Shown: positions 53,824 to 64,000 of the stretch, one piece after another
Layout: every line of letters begins with the position of its first letter
Numbering within the stretch: position 1 is the stretch's first letter
Assembly: GCA_030686995.1 (NCBI GenBank)
Contig: CM060693.1
Location: forward strand, 111,068,228 to 111,132,227
DNA: 64,000 nt
Direction of reading: 5' to 3'
From: Artemisia argyi
Taxonomy: Eukaryota; Streptophyta; Magnoliopsida; Asterales; Asteraceae
Made by a program: the position numbers and the translations under genes
Notes under the pieces: model-generated
The model's input: only the letters and a program-made list of their open reading frames with translations
Told to the model about the DNA's origin: nothing
Databases searched by the model: none

Positions 53824-54816
53824 ATGTCATCTTCTAAGGTCATAAAATACGCACCCAATGTGGAATTCCAAATGGAAAGCGTAGACCTCACCAAAAACAA
53901 TGTGGTGAGGAACTTTGCCTACCCTGAAGGGTTCCCTGCTTACAGGGATGTGGTGAAGTTCCTGCAAAACTGTTTTCTCACCACCACATTCACAAAGACC
54001 CCATCAGTCATCTATCAAGACTACTTGAGGGAATTTTGGTGCTCAGCGGTGGTTGAAAACCCTGATGCGCCAAAGGAGGCCAAAATCAAGTTCTCAGTGA
54101 AGAATGGGACAAAGTCCCTTGTTCTTGACTACAAAACCTTTGTCAAAGCCACTGGCCTTGACTACACTGAGACTTTTTTTGCCCCACCCACTGAAGAGGA
54201 GGTTGAACAACTCCTCTTAGAACTAGGGCCCTATGATAAGAATCATCCTGATGTTACTCCAGGGGCCCTACTGAACAAAGCCCCCATCATCAAAACATGG
54301 TTCCCTGCCCCTTGGAGGATCCTGATGACATTCGTTATTCAGGTCCTTGGGGGGAATAAGTCCTCAACTGAGCAACTGAACACTACTCAATCAATGATAG
54401 TGTACTGTCTCATTGAGGGTAAAAAGATTGACTTTGGAGAAATTATCTTCAGGGACCTCATAGGAAAATTGGGTGGGAAGTCTAGGCAAAAACACATGTC
54501 TTACCCTAGATTTATTTCCTGTGCCCTGAATGACCTACTAGGGTCTGAGTATATCAAGCCTGACAGTGTCGGCTTTGAACCTGATGTCTTGCATAAGGCA
54601 AACTACTCACGTGACCCTAATGAGGTTACACCTGTCGCCCTGACCACATACATGCTGACTGCTATCCAGGGTGACAACATTGTTTCACCAATTCTCTCTC
54701 CCACCAAAAAGGTGAAGAGGAAGAAGGGACAGGGGTCCAGGAAGGTGGCTCAACCCAAGCCACTCGCCACTCAGACCTCTGCCCCTAAGCCTGACAAAAG
54801 GGGGCAACAACAATAG
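53824..54816 (+). CDS. Copia 2 3' accessory ORF, N-terminal part
   Basis: 330 codons from ATG 53824 (MSSSKVIKYAPNVEFQMESV) to TAG 54814. The frame is open 69 codons further upstream, but this ATG fits the family. The body has FAYPEGFPAYRDVVKFLQNC, SVIYQDYLREFWCSAVVENP, IKFSVKNGTKSLVLDYKTFV, IVYCLIEGKKIDFGEIIFRD and MSYPRFISCALNDLLGSEYI; the end is basic (KKVKRKKGQGSRK). I know the family as a large ORF after RNase H in Asteraceae SIRE-like Copia elements. It is sometimes called env-like by position, yet no signal peptide or membrane helix is visible. Full-length relatives continue into the parts at 55204-57282, so this is probably truncated by the TAG. Function unknown. Confidence 0.75.
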   Translation: MSSSKVIKYAPNVEFQMESVDLTKNNVVRNFAYPEGFPAYRDVVKFLQNCFLTTTFTKTPSVIYQDYLREFWCSAVVENPDAPKEAKIKFSVKNGTKSLVLDYKTFVKATGLDYTETFFAPPTEEEVEQLLLELGPYDKNHPDVTPGALLNKAPIIKTWFPAPWRILMTFVIQVLGGNKSSTEQLNTTQSMIVYCLIEGKKIDFGEIIFRDLIGKLGGKSRQKHMSYPRFISCALNDLLGSEYIKPDSVGFEPDVLHKANYSRDPNEVTPVALTTYMLTAIQGDNIVSPILSPTKKVKRKKGQGSRKVAQPKPLATQTSAPKPDKRGQQQ

Positions 54817-57282
54817 ACCCTGACTGCTGACACCCTTAGGATCATTAGCCAATCTTTGACCCCAAAACAAAGGCCAATGGAGGGCACTGCAGACATAACA
54901 CTCAGTGTCCTCAGGCGAACCCGTTCCCAAAGGCCCTGCTGGCATAAACAAGTCAGTAGGGTCAGAACCAACTAAACCTTCATAACCTGCTAAAGACTCT
55001 AGCAAATCACAACCAGAGTATCAGGGAGTAAGGGGTCCTATACCCTCGGAGGGGCAGCACTACTCCACTGAGAAGGGGACCTACAAACAATCACATCCTA
55101 CCAAAGGCTCGGGTAAATCACAACCAAAGCAACAGGGAGTTCTCGCCCCTAAATCTTTGACAGTCCAGCACAAGCCTGTTGGAATGGGGGCATAACCACT
55201 CAGGTGCCTGATGAGGACATTCACCAATCAAAGCTTTTGTCTGAGGGCACAACTACTCATCCCAAAGACTCAGAGGGAAACATACAACCCGCTGATAGGG
55301 ACACAACAATCACGGCTCCTAGTGATGGTACTGAGAAATACCCATCAGTGCCTGAAGGGGTCACGAGGGACAAAGATTCAGAGGGAAACATACCACCCGC
55401 TGATATGGAAATCACAACCAACCTCGAAGGTGCGCATAACTCGGGAACTGACCCTGAAGACCAGGTAGATCCTGAACTCACCAGGAACTCACCAGGAAGC
55501 TGTTCAGTGTGCATGTCAAGGAAGCTGAACTCACCCGCTGATATGTACAGGGGGATCACTGATGAGGTCTTTGACATGCACACTGAACTCACCCGCTGAT
55601 ATGTACAGGGGGATCACTGATGAGGTCAAAGATCCTCATCAGGAACTCACCAGGAAGCTGTTCAGCGGGCGGTTCACTATCATAATCCTGAACTCACCAG
55701 GAACTCAATCGGTTCAAGAATCAGTCAAGGATGATCATGAACTCACCAGGAAGCTACTTCAGGCATCCGAGACGTATCATGTATACTCAGTGGCTCTCAC
55801 TGAATTACTTCACTTGCTGAAGGGTTCTAATCTTCAGGGTCTCACCACCACTGTGGAGTCTCTCAAATCTTCCTTCATCAAAATGGAGGAATCAGTGACA
55901 GCTCAGTCCCAAAGGTCTACTTCTCTGGCATGGACCTTGGGATCCAGGATGACAGCTCTTGAAAATGCACAGGCTGCACTTGACTCCAGGGTGTCCATCA
56001 TTCAGCAGGATACTCAGGAGATCAAGTCCATGATGACTGAAAATTTTCAAGCCTTCAAGGGTGCATCTACTTCATCTTCTGTACAGCCAACACTTGCCAT
56101 CACTGACATTCAGGCAAATGTTGAGGGGGACAATGCTACTGAAGCCCCTAATATTGTTGAACAAGAAGCTGGACAGCCCTCTCACACTGAGGGGGAGCAT
56201 GTCACTGAAGCAACACCAATCACTGAAGTTCCACCACAGGAGGAACCAGTCTCCTCTTCTCTCAGACAGGACAGAGGCAAAAGTATTGCTACCACCTCTA
56301 GTCTTGAAAATGTTCTCAAGCCAGCCTCAACCATGGTCAGATTTGACCCTGATGCACCTATCAAGGTCCCGTTTGAAATCAATAGGGTAGTACATCTTCT
56401 CACTCATGACGAAATTCAAGCTCACATGGAAAGGACTGAGACACTACTCAAGGTGGCTGAGGAAGAGAAAATGAGCAAGCCTGCTATCATTAAGGTTGTT
56501 CATGAGGAAGCTGAAAAGATTGGTTTGAATACTGAGTACAAGTTGGTGCAGTCTTCAAAAAGGCTCAGGAAGAGGAGCTAAATGCTCTCAAAATGGAAAG
56601 GGAAAACAAGCTCAGGAAGGATGTTCAAATCAGAAAACACAGGATCGAAAAGTATACTTGGGTGTTGAAAGAAAGGTTAAGACCTGAAACCATCACTGAC
56701 ATTCAAATCCACAGAAACACCGATCCTGCAATGTTCACCGTCTTCAGGGGACGTGATAAAAGAATAATTGACATCCATAAGCCTTTCAAGTTTGTAGACT
56801 TTGGCATCACTGAGCTTGATGAGCTTCGTTTTATCATTGCCAAAAAGAACAACGTTGTGGTACCTAAACTTCTCGAATCACTAAAGGATAGGTACGACAG
56901 ACTAAGAGCAATGCCTGAGGCTCTTAACATTCCCTCACTTTTTCCTGACTCAGCAGAAGAGACTGCTCCATCTAAGGCTTCCAAGAGGAAAAGGAAGCAA
57001 ATAGAGTTGGAGCCTGAGATCAAGGTACCAGGGTTAGAGTGTGACAGGTCACTTCCTAAAGGGATCACGTTCGTGAACAATGCGGTCCTTGAAGCTCCTG
57101 AAAGAGGCTTGTGCTTCACTGATGAATATGGAAGCCTGGCTTTCCAAAGGTGGTCTGATATGGATAAGGTAGGAATCAAAGCAATGCTCATGTACCTCAT
57201 GTTGGCGTCCCCCATTCAGAGTGGTCAGAACAAAAGATTCTGCCAGGACTTGGAAGCAATGATCAATGAACATCCTGAATGA
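54817..57282 (+). pseudogene. Copia 2 3' accessory ORF, central and C-terminal parts
   Basis: Three overlapping frames. 55204-55599 has DTTITAPSDGTEKYPS-like Ser/Thr/Pro-rich sequence. 55562-56581 has a coiled-coil middle (SLAWTLGSRMTALENAQAAL) and DAPIKVPFEINRVVHLLTHD. 56593-57282 has MERENKLRKDVQIRKHRIEK, DIHKPFKFVDFGITELDELR, KVPGLECDRSLPKGITFVNN and the end FCQDLEAMINEHPE. A 58-bp tandem duplication (units from 55525 and 55583) causes the first shift, and a shift near 56555 separates the last two parts. The C-terminal module is well conserved with the family, so the original protein was over 1000 residues. Confidence 0.75.
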
Positions 57283-57524
57283 CACCTACTCAGATCAAAG
57301 AAAGCAAAGCTTGAAAACCTTGGATACCACCTGAACATCTGATCTGCAACAATTATCTTTTTATTTTTTGTAATTTGTAGGACTTGTAATAACTATGAAT
57401 AAACTTTGATGTTTTGTTTAAAATTATGTGTCCCACTTATAATTACAACAACATTCAGTAAGAGATGAAGACCCCTACCAACTCACACTGAATCAAGAAA
57501 CACTTAGGCTATTTGTATGTTCAA
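57283..57524. other. Short spacer before the Copia 2 PPT
   Basis: Non-coding sequence following the accessory ORF stop. Confidence 0.5.
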
Positions 57525-57536
57525 ATAGGGGGAGAT
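57525..57536 (+). other. Polypurine tract of Copia 2
   Basis: ATAGGGGGAGAT directly before the 3' LTR; plus-strand primer site. Confidence 0.9.
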
Positions 57537-58427
57537 TGTTGGGTCACTGAATTCCCCAATCATCTTCTAACAAGGATTTGAACGTAAAATAACCTAAGTA
57601 TAAACAAGTCATTGAGTGAACAGTAACTCATTGAGTCATCTTCAGGATGCTTAGACCGAGCCTAAGAAGAAAGGTTCTCCATTTAGTGAGGCGGAACTCA
57701 GTGAAGTGTGATCTAAGCCAAGAAGAAGGTGATGGGTTCAGTGAGGATGACAATAACTCACTGAACCCCAAGACTCCTCAACAACTATCATGGTACTGAA
57801 GACTGATGACTTGAAGACTGAAGTTTTGGCGGGACTGGGTGGGAAAGTTTGATCTGTTTCACTAAAGTGCTTTATCACTTTAAGGTCAAACTTTCCTCAA
57901 ATGGCTAAAACCATGCTGTCATCAGAAAGTGCCTTTTGGACTTAACCCAAAGAAGTTTCCCTTGCCAGAGAATAAAATCTATCAAGATTTTATTGAGGAA
58001 TACTTAGGTCCATTGTATAATAAAGTTGTTCACATTTGTGTATAAATAGGTAGCATAAGAGAGGAGTAAAAGTTGACAAGTTTGTGCAATTAATGCTAAG
58101 CATTCACAAACCACTTTTACTCCTCCAAAGAACAACATAACCCCTTAGATAGCTCAGTGGGTCCTGAAAGTTGTCACTCAACATAGATTGAGTTTAGTGA
58201 GGAGTCAATACCATACTTGTCGTTTTCAACCCCAAGTGTTATTCCGCAAACACTTGGGTACGATTCTTTTTGATTAACTTCTAATAAAGAATTAAACGTT
58301 GGAAAATATTGTCTCTTATGTTTACGTTACTTTATTGTTAATCGTTTTTATACATTTTTGTTTAATGTCATAGAACTTGGTTACTTTAGCTTTGTAGTTA
58401 TAATTAACCAACTAAAAGGGACCAACA
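57537..58427 (+). repeat. 3' LTR of Copia 2
   Basis: 891 bp, TGTTGGGTCACTG to GGACCAACA, TATAAATA at 58041-58048. Confidence 0.95.
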
Positions 58428-58432
58428 CAAAG

Positions 58433-59629
58433 TCTAGATACAAGAAGACTTGGGAGCAGGAATTTACAATTAGCATTTATGAGTAGTGTTAGCATATAAT
58501 GACATTTTTGGCTATGATTTCGTTTTTACGCTTAGCTTGGGAACTTGTGAAAAATCAGGGACGATGAATTCTATCCATATGGACACTTTTCTCTGAGCTG
58601 TGTTTCTTACTCTGTGACCCTAAACGTTATTGAAAAATAATGAAAGTTAAACATCCCGTCACATAATAATGAAATGGTCCATCAAGATTGGAAATTGACA
58701 GAAATGGCCCCTGAGCATTGGATTTGGAAGAAAAGTCAAAAAAGGTCCTTGGGAATTTACAAGTTGTCATTATTGGTCCTTGGCTAAAAATTTTGAAGAA
58801 ATTACAAGTTTAGTCCCTAAACTTTGAAGTTTTGGCAGATTTAGTCCCTTGAGGATAAAAATTAGAAATTACACATAATGGTGCTTGGGATAATGAAACT
58901 TGGCAAAATTGATCCTTTTTATAACTTTGGGAAAGTTACACTTTCAGTCCCTCAAAAACAGAAAATTGCAAAAATGGTAATTTCTAAAGCCCAAAATCCA
59001 ATCCAACAAATAAACCACACCCTGATCCAGTCCACCTAATACCAAGCCCAATCCCTAAAGCCCAAAATCAAAAACCCATTTTGATAATACCAGGTTAAAC
59101 GACCGGTCAAACCCACCCTTCCCTCTTCTCATTCACTGAGCCAAAACCACCATGGTACTCCACCCCCACCTATCACCTCCACCACCCCTACCTGTCCCCT
59201 ACACCTCACCCAAGCATTAAAGGCTCCCACCTACAACAAGCAACCTACCAATTGCCCATATCTAACTTTCCCGCCAAAATGATTTAAAGGTCAGGATCAA
59301 ATGGCAGCCATCCAACGGCTCCAAAAAGAAGTGGGAAAGTTACAGAGGACTAGTGGAAGCCCTGAAAGACAATAAAAAGGAGGAGAGAATCATCAATGAA
59401 AGAGTATTAGTTAATTAGTGTAGTTTAGCGTTGAATTAGTGTAATTTTAAATTCTAGTTGTAATTCTTAGTTTCAAAGGGTTGTAATCTACAATTCAGTA
59501 TAATCTTAACTTGTTTTAATTATCAATTTCAGTTTCTAGTCTAAATTCAAGTTCATGCCATTTTCACTAAAAATCTCAGTTTAGTTTTAATGTGGTTAAA
59601 AGTTGTTGGTTAATGGTCATGTGAGTTAT
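58433..59629 (+). repeat. Athila-like LTR piece, plus orientation
   Basis: Continues the sequence cut at 39586. It has AAATGGTCC.../TTTAGTCCC-type modules (58670-58980), then a C-rich stretch (59100-59220, CCACCATGGTACTCCACC) that matches the LTR at 51.8-52.1 kb in the opposite orientation, and a TATA-like AATAAAAAGG at about 59371. It lacks the palindromic start, so it is a partial LTR. Confidence 0.6.
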
Positions 59630-60606
59630 TGATGAGTGTGTAAATACTCATCATTTTTGGCCCATTTAATAAGTAAAAATAACTGAAAACACACAAATAT
59701 ACCAAATTGTATTGCAAATATCCTTGGATTGTGTTTTTATGTATTTCAGGTACAAAGTGATTGAAAATGGAGCGAAAAATGGTAATTACCCGAGCACACT
59801 ATTGAAAAGAGCACGGACTTCCGGGATCAACTATAATTTTATTTGAAGCTTCGAGGCAAATGACGAAAAAAAAATGAATGACTAAATGCAAGCCAATAAA
59901 GCCTACTCGAAGTTATTACAAAGTCAGCAGCTGGCCCAATGAAATTAAATGAAAAGACTACAAGGCTCATCTCTATTTTACAAAGTCCAGCTACAAAATC
60001 CAAAATATAGTTATAGTTTGATCAGCCCAGTTACGAGCCCAACTTGTGATAAAAGAAAATCTGCACTTTAGGTTTTCTGTGAGGAAGTTGACATATAAAA
60101 GAAAGACTTATCTTATCATTTGAAGGTGTGTGAAAAAGCAGCCGACAATCTTCCCCATTGTGTTCGGTTTTGCCGTCACACAAAAACCCATCTCAACTTG
60201 CAACAAATATTCTATCTCAATTTTGTTATTATTTAAACCTTAGCTTTCAGTTCAATCTTTAATACATCAATTTTATTCAAGTTGTAGCTGACATTTCTTT
60301 TAATTCGTATGAAATTACTTTTAGTCAACATTTTAGTCACTTCGTTTTCAACTTTTGTAGTTAACAAATTTACGAGTTTAGTAATGAATCTCTGTTTCAT
60401 TGAATCTGAAAATAGTCATGCTTTATTTTCGATAGTCTTTAATTAATGCTTTTGTCATCATTTACAAATTACCTACTAATCACTTATTATTTCATGCTAC
60501 GGAGTATTTGCTTAATTTTGTTTTCATATGAAGCAACTTTTCAAGCAACTATTGAATCTTTGTTGGTAGGTCTAATATTTATATGGGATAGACAATGAGA
60601 AAACTA
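59630..60606 (+). repeat. Start of another Athila-like LTR, truncated
   Basis: Begins TGATGAGT, 8 nt, ACTCATCA (59630-59653), identical in the palindrome to the LTR start at 52804-52781. It then diverges (ATGTATTTCAGGTACAAAG at about 59740). No PBS is seen; it merges into the acidic ORF fragment at 60607. Confidence 0.6.
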
Positions 60607-61593
60607 TGGCAGAGTTATTGGCTGAAGAGCAGGCTGCTAAAATAAATTCCCAAATTGCCATTGAAAAATCTATTAGGGAATCAATTGACAAAGAAAAAGC
60701 AGCCAAATCTAGCTCTCATTTCCGTTTCATTCCTGATGATAGTGATGATGAAGATACCCTTGATATTCTACAATTTTACAAAGATTCATCAAGTTCATCA
60801 GCAGCTATCACACCTGAAGATCCCACTAACTCTCTAAGTATGGGGGACGAGCATCTTAGCACTATTACTAAAAAGGAATCAGATGAATACATAAAGTCTA
60901 GTGTTTAGAACCTTGTCCCAATCCCAAGTGAGTCCGAGGTTATTCTTGATCATGTGTGTGATTTGCCTCCTCCTCTTGACTTTCCAAAAGATCATTTTGA
61001 GACTTTCTCTGATTCTTATAGTAATTATAATGATGACGATTCTTTATATTCTAAAGACATCGAATATATTGATGTATCACTTCTACATTCATAGAAGAGG
61101 ATGTTGACCACCTTGTTTCCGCAACATTCAATACAACTATCACCAACCCTTTGTTTGATTTCGAATCTGAATTCACTTTGATTTATGATAATCCAATCTT
61201 TGATATTCAAATCGAGGAAAGTGATGAGTCTGAAACGGAGACTATAGTGGACGAGGTGCATGTTTATACCCTACAAAGTACCGCACATGTCCCACCTCCG
61301 TATATCATTCATGAGTTAGAGCTAAAAAGTACCAATTCTATCGCTAACTTTCTTCACGAGGAGTTCTCTGATGAACTCACTCATATCATTACTCCTCCGG
61401 AATATGATGGCAAGAAAAATCATCATCGCGAGGACAGGTTCTCAATCATAAGAATTTGTATTTTGATGACAAATTTTACCACCCTCCCACCCGGGATGTT
61501 GTCCAAACCAAAGAGCTTAACATATGAGATCCAAATTTAGGAAACTGAACTTGATCTTTAGGAAGAAGATCTTTTCATGATTGTTATCATGAC
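60607..61593 (+). pseudogene. Second copy of the acidic Asteraceae retroelement ORF
   Basis: Reads MAELLAEEQAAKINSQIAIE, DDSDDEDTLDILQF, NSLSMGDEHLSTITKKESDE, YIKSSV, then TAG at 60906. After a shift come LFDFESEFTLIYDNPIFDIQ and NSIANFLHEEFSDELTHIIT, to 61540. It parallels the ORF at 36440-38159, with large deletions. Here SMGDEH is in frame thanks to a five-G run. Copia element 3 is inserted right after CATGATTGTTATCATGAC (61593). Confidence 0.7.
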
Positions 61594-62727
61594 TGTGGAA
61601 AACTAGAAGGGGAGGTTGAATAGTTTTACGTCAATTTATATTTTAAAAAAACTTTGTTTAATAAAAACTTCGATTCTTATTTATGTGAATTTCAACACTT
61701 TGACAACTCAAACAATTTAATCTAACTAACTAAATAATTATAACGTAAATATGAGAGTAATGAAAAGATAGAGATAGAGAGATCAAACTACAACACACGA
61801 TATTTATAGTGGTTCGGCTACGAAGCACCTCTTCACCCTACTCTACTCCTCGAGTCACCTACTCAAGAGTTTTCTACACTATGTCAACAAACTCCCTTTT
61901 TGGTGGAGAAACCTTACAGAACTTTCGCTTACACCAATTAACGACACAAAGCTAGATGTCGAGTCCTAATAGTAGCTAGAACCAATCTCACACCACTACA
62001 CGCCTAGATCTACCAATTACAATCACTACACAACTTTACAATGACTACAAGGTACACAACTAATCTTCAATACTTCTTGATTTGGGATGAAAGGAGTATT
62101 CTTCTCTTGCACTTTGAATGAGGATGGATAGTATCACTTGAAAACAAGAACTAATATGTTTATGATCAAAGGTTTTAGGAAGATGATTTGAGAGAATTAG
62201 AACAAAAAGTTTTAGTACAACAGGTGAGGAAAAAATTCAGATTTGAACCAGTATTTATAGGCAAAGAAATCTGACACATGAGAGTATGCCAGCCCCCTTA
62301 ATTGTGTGCCGGCCCCCTTAAAATTAAGGGGGCCGCCCATTGAAAACGGCCAGATTTTTTGTCTTTTCTGTAAAAAGTTTATTTGGTGAAAATTTAACAG
62401 AATTTGGTTAAAAATTTCAATTCATTTAATTATTATGAAATGAACATTTTCCTTTAATTACCAAAAATGTTTTTCTTAAATTTATAAAATGTTTATACCA
62501 TTTTATATAATTTGTAATTAGTAAATAAACCTTCCTTTGATCATAAAATGTATTAGGCACTTGTTTATTCATACCTGAAGTGAATTAGTTGGATATAATG
62601 ATATTTTGTCACTAAATACTTATTTACGTAATGATTTTACGTTTAATGATTTTATATTTTGTGATCGTCAAAACATAGGGATATCGAAAAATATCAATAA
62701 TGTTTTAACGCATTATTTATATCAACA
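61594..62727 (-). repeat. 3' LTR of Copia 3
   Basis: 1134 bp; minus strand TGTTGATATAAATAATG to TTTTCCACA. TATA box TATAAATA at 62259-62252; the GC-rich double hairpin at 62338-62288 is 28 bp upstream of it. Same family as the LTR at 27284-28525. Confidence 0.85.
62288..62338 (-). promoter_or_regulatory. GC-rich double hairpin upstream of the Copia 3 TATA box
   Basis: On the plus strand a half motif GCCAGCCCCCTTAATTG is followed by GCCGGCCCCCTTAA and TTAAGGGGGCCGCCC forming a near-perfect stem. The arrangement recalls the pair at 2005-2076. Confidence 0.7.
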
Positions 62728-62742
62728 ATCTCCCCCTTTTTG
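62728..62742 (-). other. Polypurine tract of Copia 3
   Basis: Minus strand CAAAAAGGGGGAGAT directly before the LTR start TGTTGATAT. Confidence 0.85.
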
Positions 62743-63194
62743 ATGATTATAAAATCTAAACTCATTAAATAAAAAATTATTATATATGCAAGTAATTAGT
62801 GAGTTTTATATCACTTTTCCCCCTTTTTGTAAACATCAAAAAGGTTGTCCCGAAGTTGGATGAGCTCCCTCTTGATGTGTACTCTCCCTCGTTTTAAGGT
62901 TACAAGACAAGTCGAGATATGAAATGCTTGCAAAAATATTTAGAACATACAATATATATGCATGCAACAATTATATATATATAAAGACAAGGCAAGCAAT
63001 ATAAGCATGGAAGAAAACACTTCATTAAATAGATAAAAATACAAACATCATACATCCAAGATGCATGAACAATACAACTAATAAAATAAAGCCTTAAGGG
63101 CTTACATTCAACCAAAACTCTAATAGAAATGTTTTTCCTAGAGCTTGTCATCAAAATGGTTTAAACAAATTTATTTTCCAACCATGAGTCATGC

Positions 63195-63800
63195 TTAATT
63201 TGGGAGGAGCAATGTTGTAGGTGGAGATGATGGAGTTGATGGAGGTGGAGGTGTGGTTGATGTTGGTGGTGGAGGAGTGGATGTTGTTGATTGAGGTTTA
63301 GGAAGCAAGCTTTCAATATATGAAAACATGTAATGGATTTCACCTCTTAATCCAAAGATGATGGTGCGGTTATGGATGCAACAAAGACAAGTATCACCAT
63401 GAGCTTCAAGCAAGCTCCATGGGATAGGATTGTAGTTTGGAGGATTGAGTGGTGATGGTGAAGATTGTCCATCAAGAGGTGTGATGGGTGATAATGAAAG
63501 GGTGATGTCTAAGGTTGCATTTTCAAGAGGTGGTGGTGGTGGAATTCTTGGTGGAGGTGATAGGTGAGTGTTGATGTAGTCATTGATGGATGATGATGAT
63601 GGTATGGAAGAGGTGGAGGTTCCATGTGTTGATGGTGTTTTGGATGGTGCATTTGGAGCACTAGGAGATGAACATTGAGGTGGTGGTGATGGAGTGGTAT
63701 TTTCTTCATTAGTGAGATCAATAAAGAGTTGTTTTGGTGGGATGATAACAAGTTTTTGTTTCTTGGCTTTATTGGAGGTGGTGGTTTTTGGTGATGACAT
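63195..63800 (-). CDS. Copia 3 3' accessory ORF (Pro/Ser/Thr-rich)
   Basis: 201 codons from ATG 63800 (MSSPKTTTSNKAKKQKLVII) to a stop at 63195. The frame is open upstream to another ATG at 63875, but the later one fits relatives I know. The N-terminal half is low complexity and rich in Pro, Ser and Thr with a basic KAKKQK. The conserved core is PIPWSLLEAHGDTCLCCIHN, then RTIIFGLRGEIHYMFSYIES, followed by a Pro/Ser/Thr tail. This core recurs in 3' ORFs of Asteraceae Copia elements. There is no stop or frameshift. The cysteines in CLCC may bind metal; that is a guess. Function unknown. Confidence 0.65.
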   Translation of the reverse strand: MSSPKTTTSNKAKKQKLVIIPPKQLFIDLTNEENTTPSPPPQCSSPSAPNAPSKTPSTHGTSTSSIPSSSSINDYINTHLSPPPRIPPPPPLENATLDITLSLSPITPLDGQSSPSPLNPPNYNPIPWSLLEAHGDTCLCCIHNRTIIFGLRGEIHYMFSYIESLLPKPQSTTSTPPPPTSTTPPPPSTPSSPPTTLLLPN

Positions 63801-64000
63801 GATGAATTGGTTAAGGTTGATGATGATAATGGAGTGTGGATGAAAGGTGTAAAGGGTTATATAGCATGAAATCATGTTTAGAAATGGTATTAATTTGAAA
63901 TTGCATTGTTAGATTTGAAAATCAGTTTAGTTTTTAAGGGAAATGGTAGTTGGGACTAGCAAAAGAAGTCACAAGTTGCAAAAGAAAACAGTGTAAAAAA

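Larger units (their letters stand above)
39587..58427 (+). mobile_element. Full-length SIRE-like Copia element 2 (with nested insertion)
   Basis: Direct LTRs of 890 and 891 bp, CAAAG target duplication (39582-39586 and 58428-58432), PBS and PPT are all present. Without the nested 6.5-kb element it is about 12.3 kb. Order: gag, zinc-knuckle cluster, protease, integrase, RT, RNase H, then a long 3' accessory ORF, which is the layout of Sirevirus/SIRE-group Copia elements. The coding part has several stops and frameshifts. The LTRs differ at roughly 25 positions by eye, so it inserted some time ago. Confidence 0.92.
62728..64000 (-). mobile_element. 3' internal part of Copia 3, running off the right edge
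   Basis: Minus-strand element whose 3' LTR, PPT and 3' accessory ORF are visible; the rest lies beyond 64000. It is inserted in the acidic ORF copy. 62743-63190 is AT-rich non-coding sequence. Confidence 0.8.

Overview
This is plant nuclear DNA, almost certainly from the daisy family (Asteraceae). The LTR retrotransposon families here carry accessory proteins that I know from Asteraceae genomes such as Tanacetum and Artemisia. That placement is recognition from memory, not a search result. I see no intact host gene. The window is a nest of mobile elements plus broken host-gene fragments.

Region 1 (1-16430). An uninterrupted 302-codon ORF runs off the left edge on the minus strand; it is an Asteraceae transposon/gag-like protein. 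From 2827 to about 16127 lies a candidate Helitron read on the minus strand. Its 3' end has a GC-rich 8-bp hairpin, 8 nt, then CTAG followed by T. Upstream of that end are exon-intron fragments of at least five unrelated nuclear genes, all on the minus strand: a raffinose-synthase-like protein, a GDAP2-like CRAL-TRIO protein, a TIC32-like dehydrogenase, an RMC1/Mic1-like protein and the WD40 cyclophilin CYP71. A CYP71 exon has also been duplicated and fused to an actin-like fragment. The captured exons carry many stops and frameshifts. A 5'-truncated LINE-type retroposon, a tRNA-like SINE head and two MITE-like repeats are also present.

Region 2 (16508-23087) is a Tekay-type LTR element reduced to two LTRs of about 2.95 kb around 685 bp of non-coding DNA, with a TAGAG target duplication. 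Region 3 (23217-28525) is the 5' half of a minus-strand Copia element (LTR, PBS, gag) interrupted by a 2.1-kb retroposon with a 17-bp target duplication. Region 4 (28526-30130) is the 3' end and LTR of a plus-strand Ty3 element whose promoter carries an array of TGACG palindromes. Region 5 (30131-35835) is a minus-strand Athila-like fragment (gag, PBS, 3.25-kb LTR) with a LINE ORF1 retroposon inside.

Region 6 (35836-61593) is a decayed plus-strand Ty3-type element with an Asteraceae-specific acidic ORF. A full-length SIRE-like Copia element (39587-58427, CAAAG target duplication) is inserted in it. That Copia element carries gag, a zinc-knuckle cluster, protease, integrase, RT, RNase H and a long 3' accessory ORF. 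Its RNase H is split by a gag-only Athila-like element (46268-52804, GTGGT target duplication). Region 7 (61594-64000) is the 3' LTR, PPT and 3' accessory ORF of another Copia element of the same family as Region 3, running off the right edge.

Almost every coding region is degenerate. The proteins belong to retrotransposition (capsid, protease, integrase, RT/RNase H, accessory ORFs), and the nesting order can be read from target duplications.
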